Shown: positions 6,360-7,222 of the stretch, piece after piece | How positions within the stretch are numbered: position 1 is the stretch's first letter | Layout: every line of letters starts with the position of its first letter | Source: Methanothrix sp. | GTDB lineage: Archaea; Halobacteriota; Methanosarcinia; Methanotrichales; Methanotrichaceae | Length of the DNA stretch: 7,222 nt | Assembly: GCA_028688175.1 (NCBI GenBank) | Contig: JAQTYS010000132.1 | Coordinates: 1-7,222, forward strand | Direction: 5' to 3' | Program-made: the position numbers and the translations under genes | Notes under the pieces: model-generated | The model's database searches: none | What the model was told of the DNA's origin: nothing | Seen by the model: the letters and a program-made list of their open reading frames with translations, nothing else

Positions 6360-7222
6360 TCAGCCTTCTGGCTTCTCACCCTTGAACCTGGCCACAAGCC
6401 CCTCATCCGGTTCCTCGCCCGCCTGCCGGCAAGCCTTCAGGTAATTTTGCAGCAATTTTCCAGCCAGCCTGCCGAAACTCTGTGGCAGGGCCTGGTAGAA
6501 AGGCCCCAGGTGCCCCAGTCCTTCGCGGAACGCTCGCGCCGCCCTGGCATGCTCTCCTAGCGCCAGCAATACGCTGCCGTAGGTCCCCAGGCTCATCGCC
6601 AGGTCGGGCAGGAATGCCTGAGCATTAGCTGCCACCAGCTTGCGACGAATGTCAACGGCCTCCAGTGCCGCCTGCAAAGCTTCTTCCCGCCGTCCCAGAT
6701 CGGAAAACGCATTGCCCAGGTTGTTGAGGCTCATCGCCAGGTTGGGCAGGAATGCCTGAGCATTAGCTGCCGCCAGCTTGCGATAGATGTCTGCGGCCTC
6801 CTGCGTGGCGTGCAAACCATCTTCCCGCCGCCCCAGGTTGGAAAGCATGGCGCCAAGGTTGTTGAGGCTCATCGCCAGGTTGGGCAGGAATGCCTGAGCA
6901 TTGGCCTCTGCCAGCTTGCGACGAATGTCAACGGCCTCCTGCGCCGCCTGCAAAGCATCTTCTCGCCGCCCCAGGTTGGAAAGCATGGCACCCAGGTTGT
7001 TGAGGCTCATCGCCAGGCCGGGCAGGAATGCCTGAGCATTGTCTTCTGCCAGCTTGCGACAGATGTCAACGGCCTCCAGTGCCGTCTGCAAAGCATCTTC
7101 CCGCCGCCCCAGATTGGAAAGCGCGTTGCCCAGGTTGTTGAGGCTCACCGCCAGGCCGGGCAGGAATGCCTGAGCATTGTCCTCTGCCAGCTTGCGACGA
7201 ATGTCAACGGCCTCCTGTGCCC
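6360..7222 (-). CDS. TPR-repeat protein, C-terminal part (5' end outside window)
   Basis: The visible 287 codons or so are the C-terminal part of a larger gene: the frame is open to the right edge and already in a repeat (AQEAVDIRRKLAEDNAQAFL), so the GTG at 7148 is not a start. Four full 46-residue TPR units of the form MSLNNLGN-LSNLGRREDALQ are followed by a diverged one (MSLGTYGSVLLALGEHARAARAF) and a non-repetitive end (LLQNYLKACRQAGEEPDEGL). The LGRREEAL/LNNLG pattern is the kinesin-light-chain-like TPR type, often attached in archaea and bacteria to STAND NTPases, CHAT/caspase domains or other N-terminal effectors; the N-terminal domain here is unknown. The consensus differs from that of the CHAT gene, so this is not a simple duplicate. 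The TGA at 6362-6360 may be premature compared with relatives, because a protein-like tail follows in another frame. No terminator T-run is seen after it. Confidence 0.85.
   Translation of the reverse strand, partial: AQEAVDIRRKLAEDNAQAFLPGLAVSLNNLGNALSNLGRREDALQTALEAVDICRKLAEDNAQAFLPGLAMSLNNLGAMLSNLGRREDALQAAQEAVDIRRKLAEANAQAFLPNLAMSLNNLGAMLSNLGRREDGLHATQEAADIYRKLAAANAQAFLPNLAMSLNNLGNAFSDLGRREEALQAALEAVDIRRKLVAANAQAFLPDLAMSLGTYGSVLLALGEHARAARAFREGLGHLGPFYQALPQSFGRLAGKLLQNYLKACRQAGEEPDEGLVARFKGEKPEG
6597..7222 (-). repeat. Tandem 138-bp units encoding 46-residue TPRs, continuing past the right edge
   Basis: A landmark gttgaggctc on the plus strand recurs at 6723, 6861, 6999 and 7137, exactly 138 bp apart, giving four full units and part of a fifth. 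The segment from this landmark through gggcaggaatgcctgagcatt is nearly invariant between units, which suggests recent duplication or conversion. The spacing is in frame and there are no unique spacers, so this is a protein repeat and not a CRISPR array. Confidence 0.95.

Noticed and set aside
6597..7222. Regularly spaced repeats resembling a CRISPR array
   Set aside because: The 138-bp period is in frame, the intervening sequence is also repeated, and the translation is a TPR protein.

Overview
The window most likely comes from a methanogenic archaeon of the Methanosarcinales, and a Methanothrix (Methanosaeta)-like genome is the best guess. Three things point there: the C-terminal part of a UbiA-family prenyltransferase resembling the archaeal ether-lipid enzyme DGGGP synthase, an archaeal-type (GlnRS-like) glutamyl-tRNA synthetase, and large TPR and TPR-CHAT proteins of the kind abundant in Methanothrix. 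The order is firmer than the genus, which is inference from memory of the families and not from a search.

Layout, left to right. (1) 1-623, plus strand: a 5'-truncated membrane prenyltransferase gene. (2) 624-4349, minus strand: a tightly packed three-gene cassette. In transcription order it encodes a 56-residue zinc-ribbon protein, a 203-residue three-helix membrane protein and a 981-residue TPR-CHAT (caspase/separase-fold) protease. The first two genes are one base apart (TAATATG) and the second and third overlap as ATGA. The protease stop codon abuts the prenyltransferase stop codon with no base between them. (3) 4350-4462: a gap with T-runs on the minus strand, a probable terminator of the gene before it, and an A/T-rich block. 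(4) 4463-6142, minus: glutamyl-tRNA synthetase. (5) 6143-6359: a gap with a short GAATT/AATTC palindrome and possible remnants of a coding tail. (6) 6360-7222, minus: the C-terminal part of a second, unrelated TPR gene that runs off the right edge.

Biologically, two housekeeping genes (membrane lipid synthesis and tRNA charging) flank an accessory cassette. The cassette joins a probable sensor (46-residue TPR array), an intact His/Cys CHAT protease, a small membrane protein and a zinc ribbon. Its architecture and coupling suggest a protease-based stress, defence or cell-death module. That function is inferred; nothing in the sequence proves it. Both TPR genes are built from exact 138-bp in-frame units, some almost identical, which suggests ongoing repeat-number change or gene conversion.
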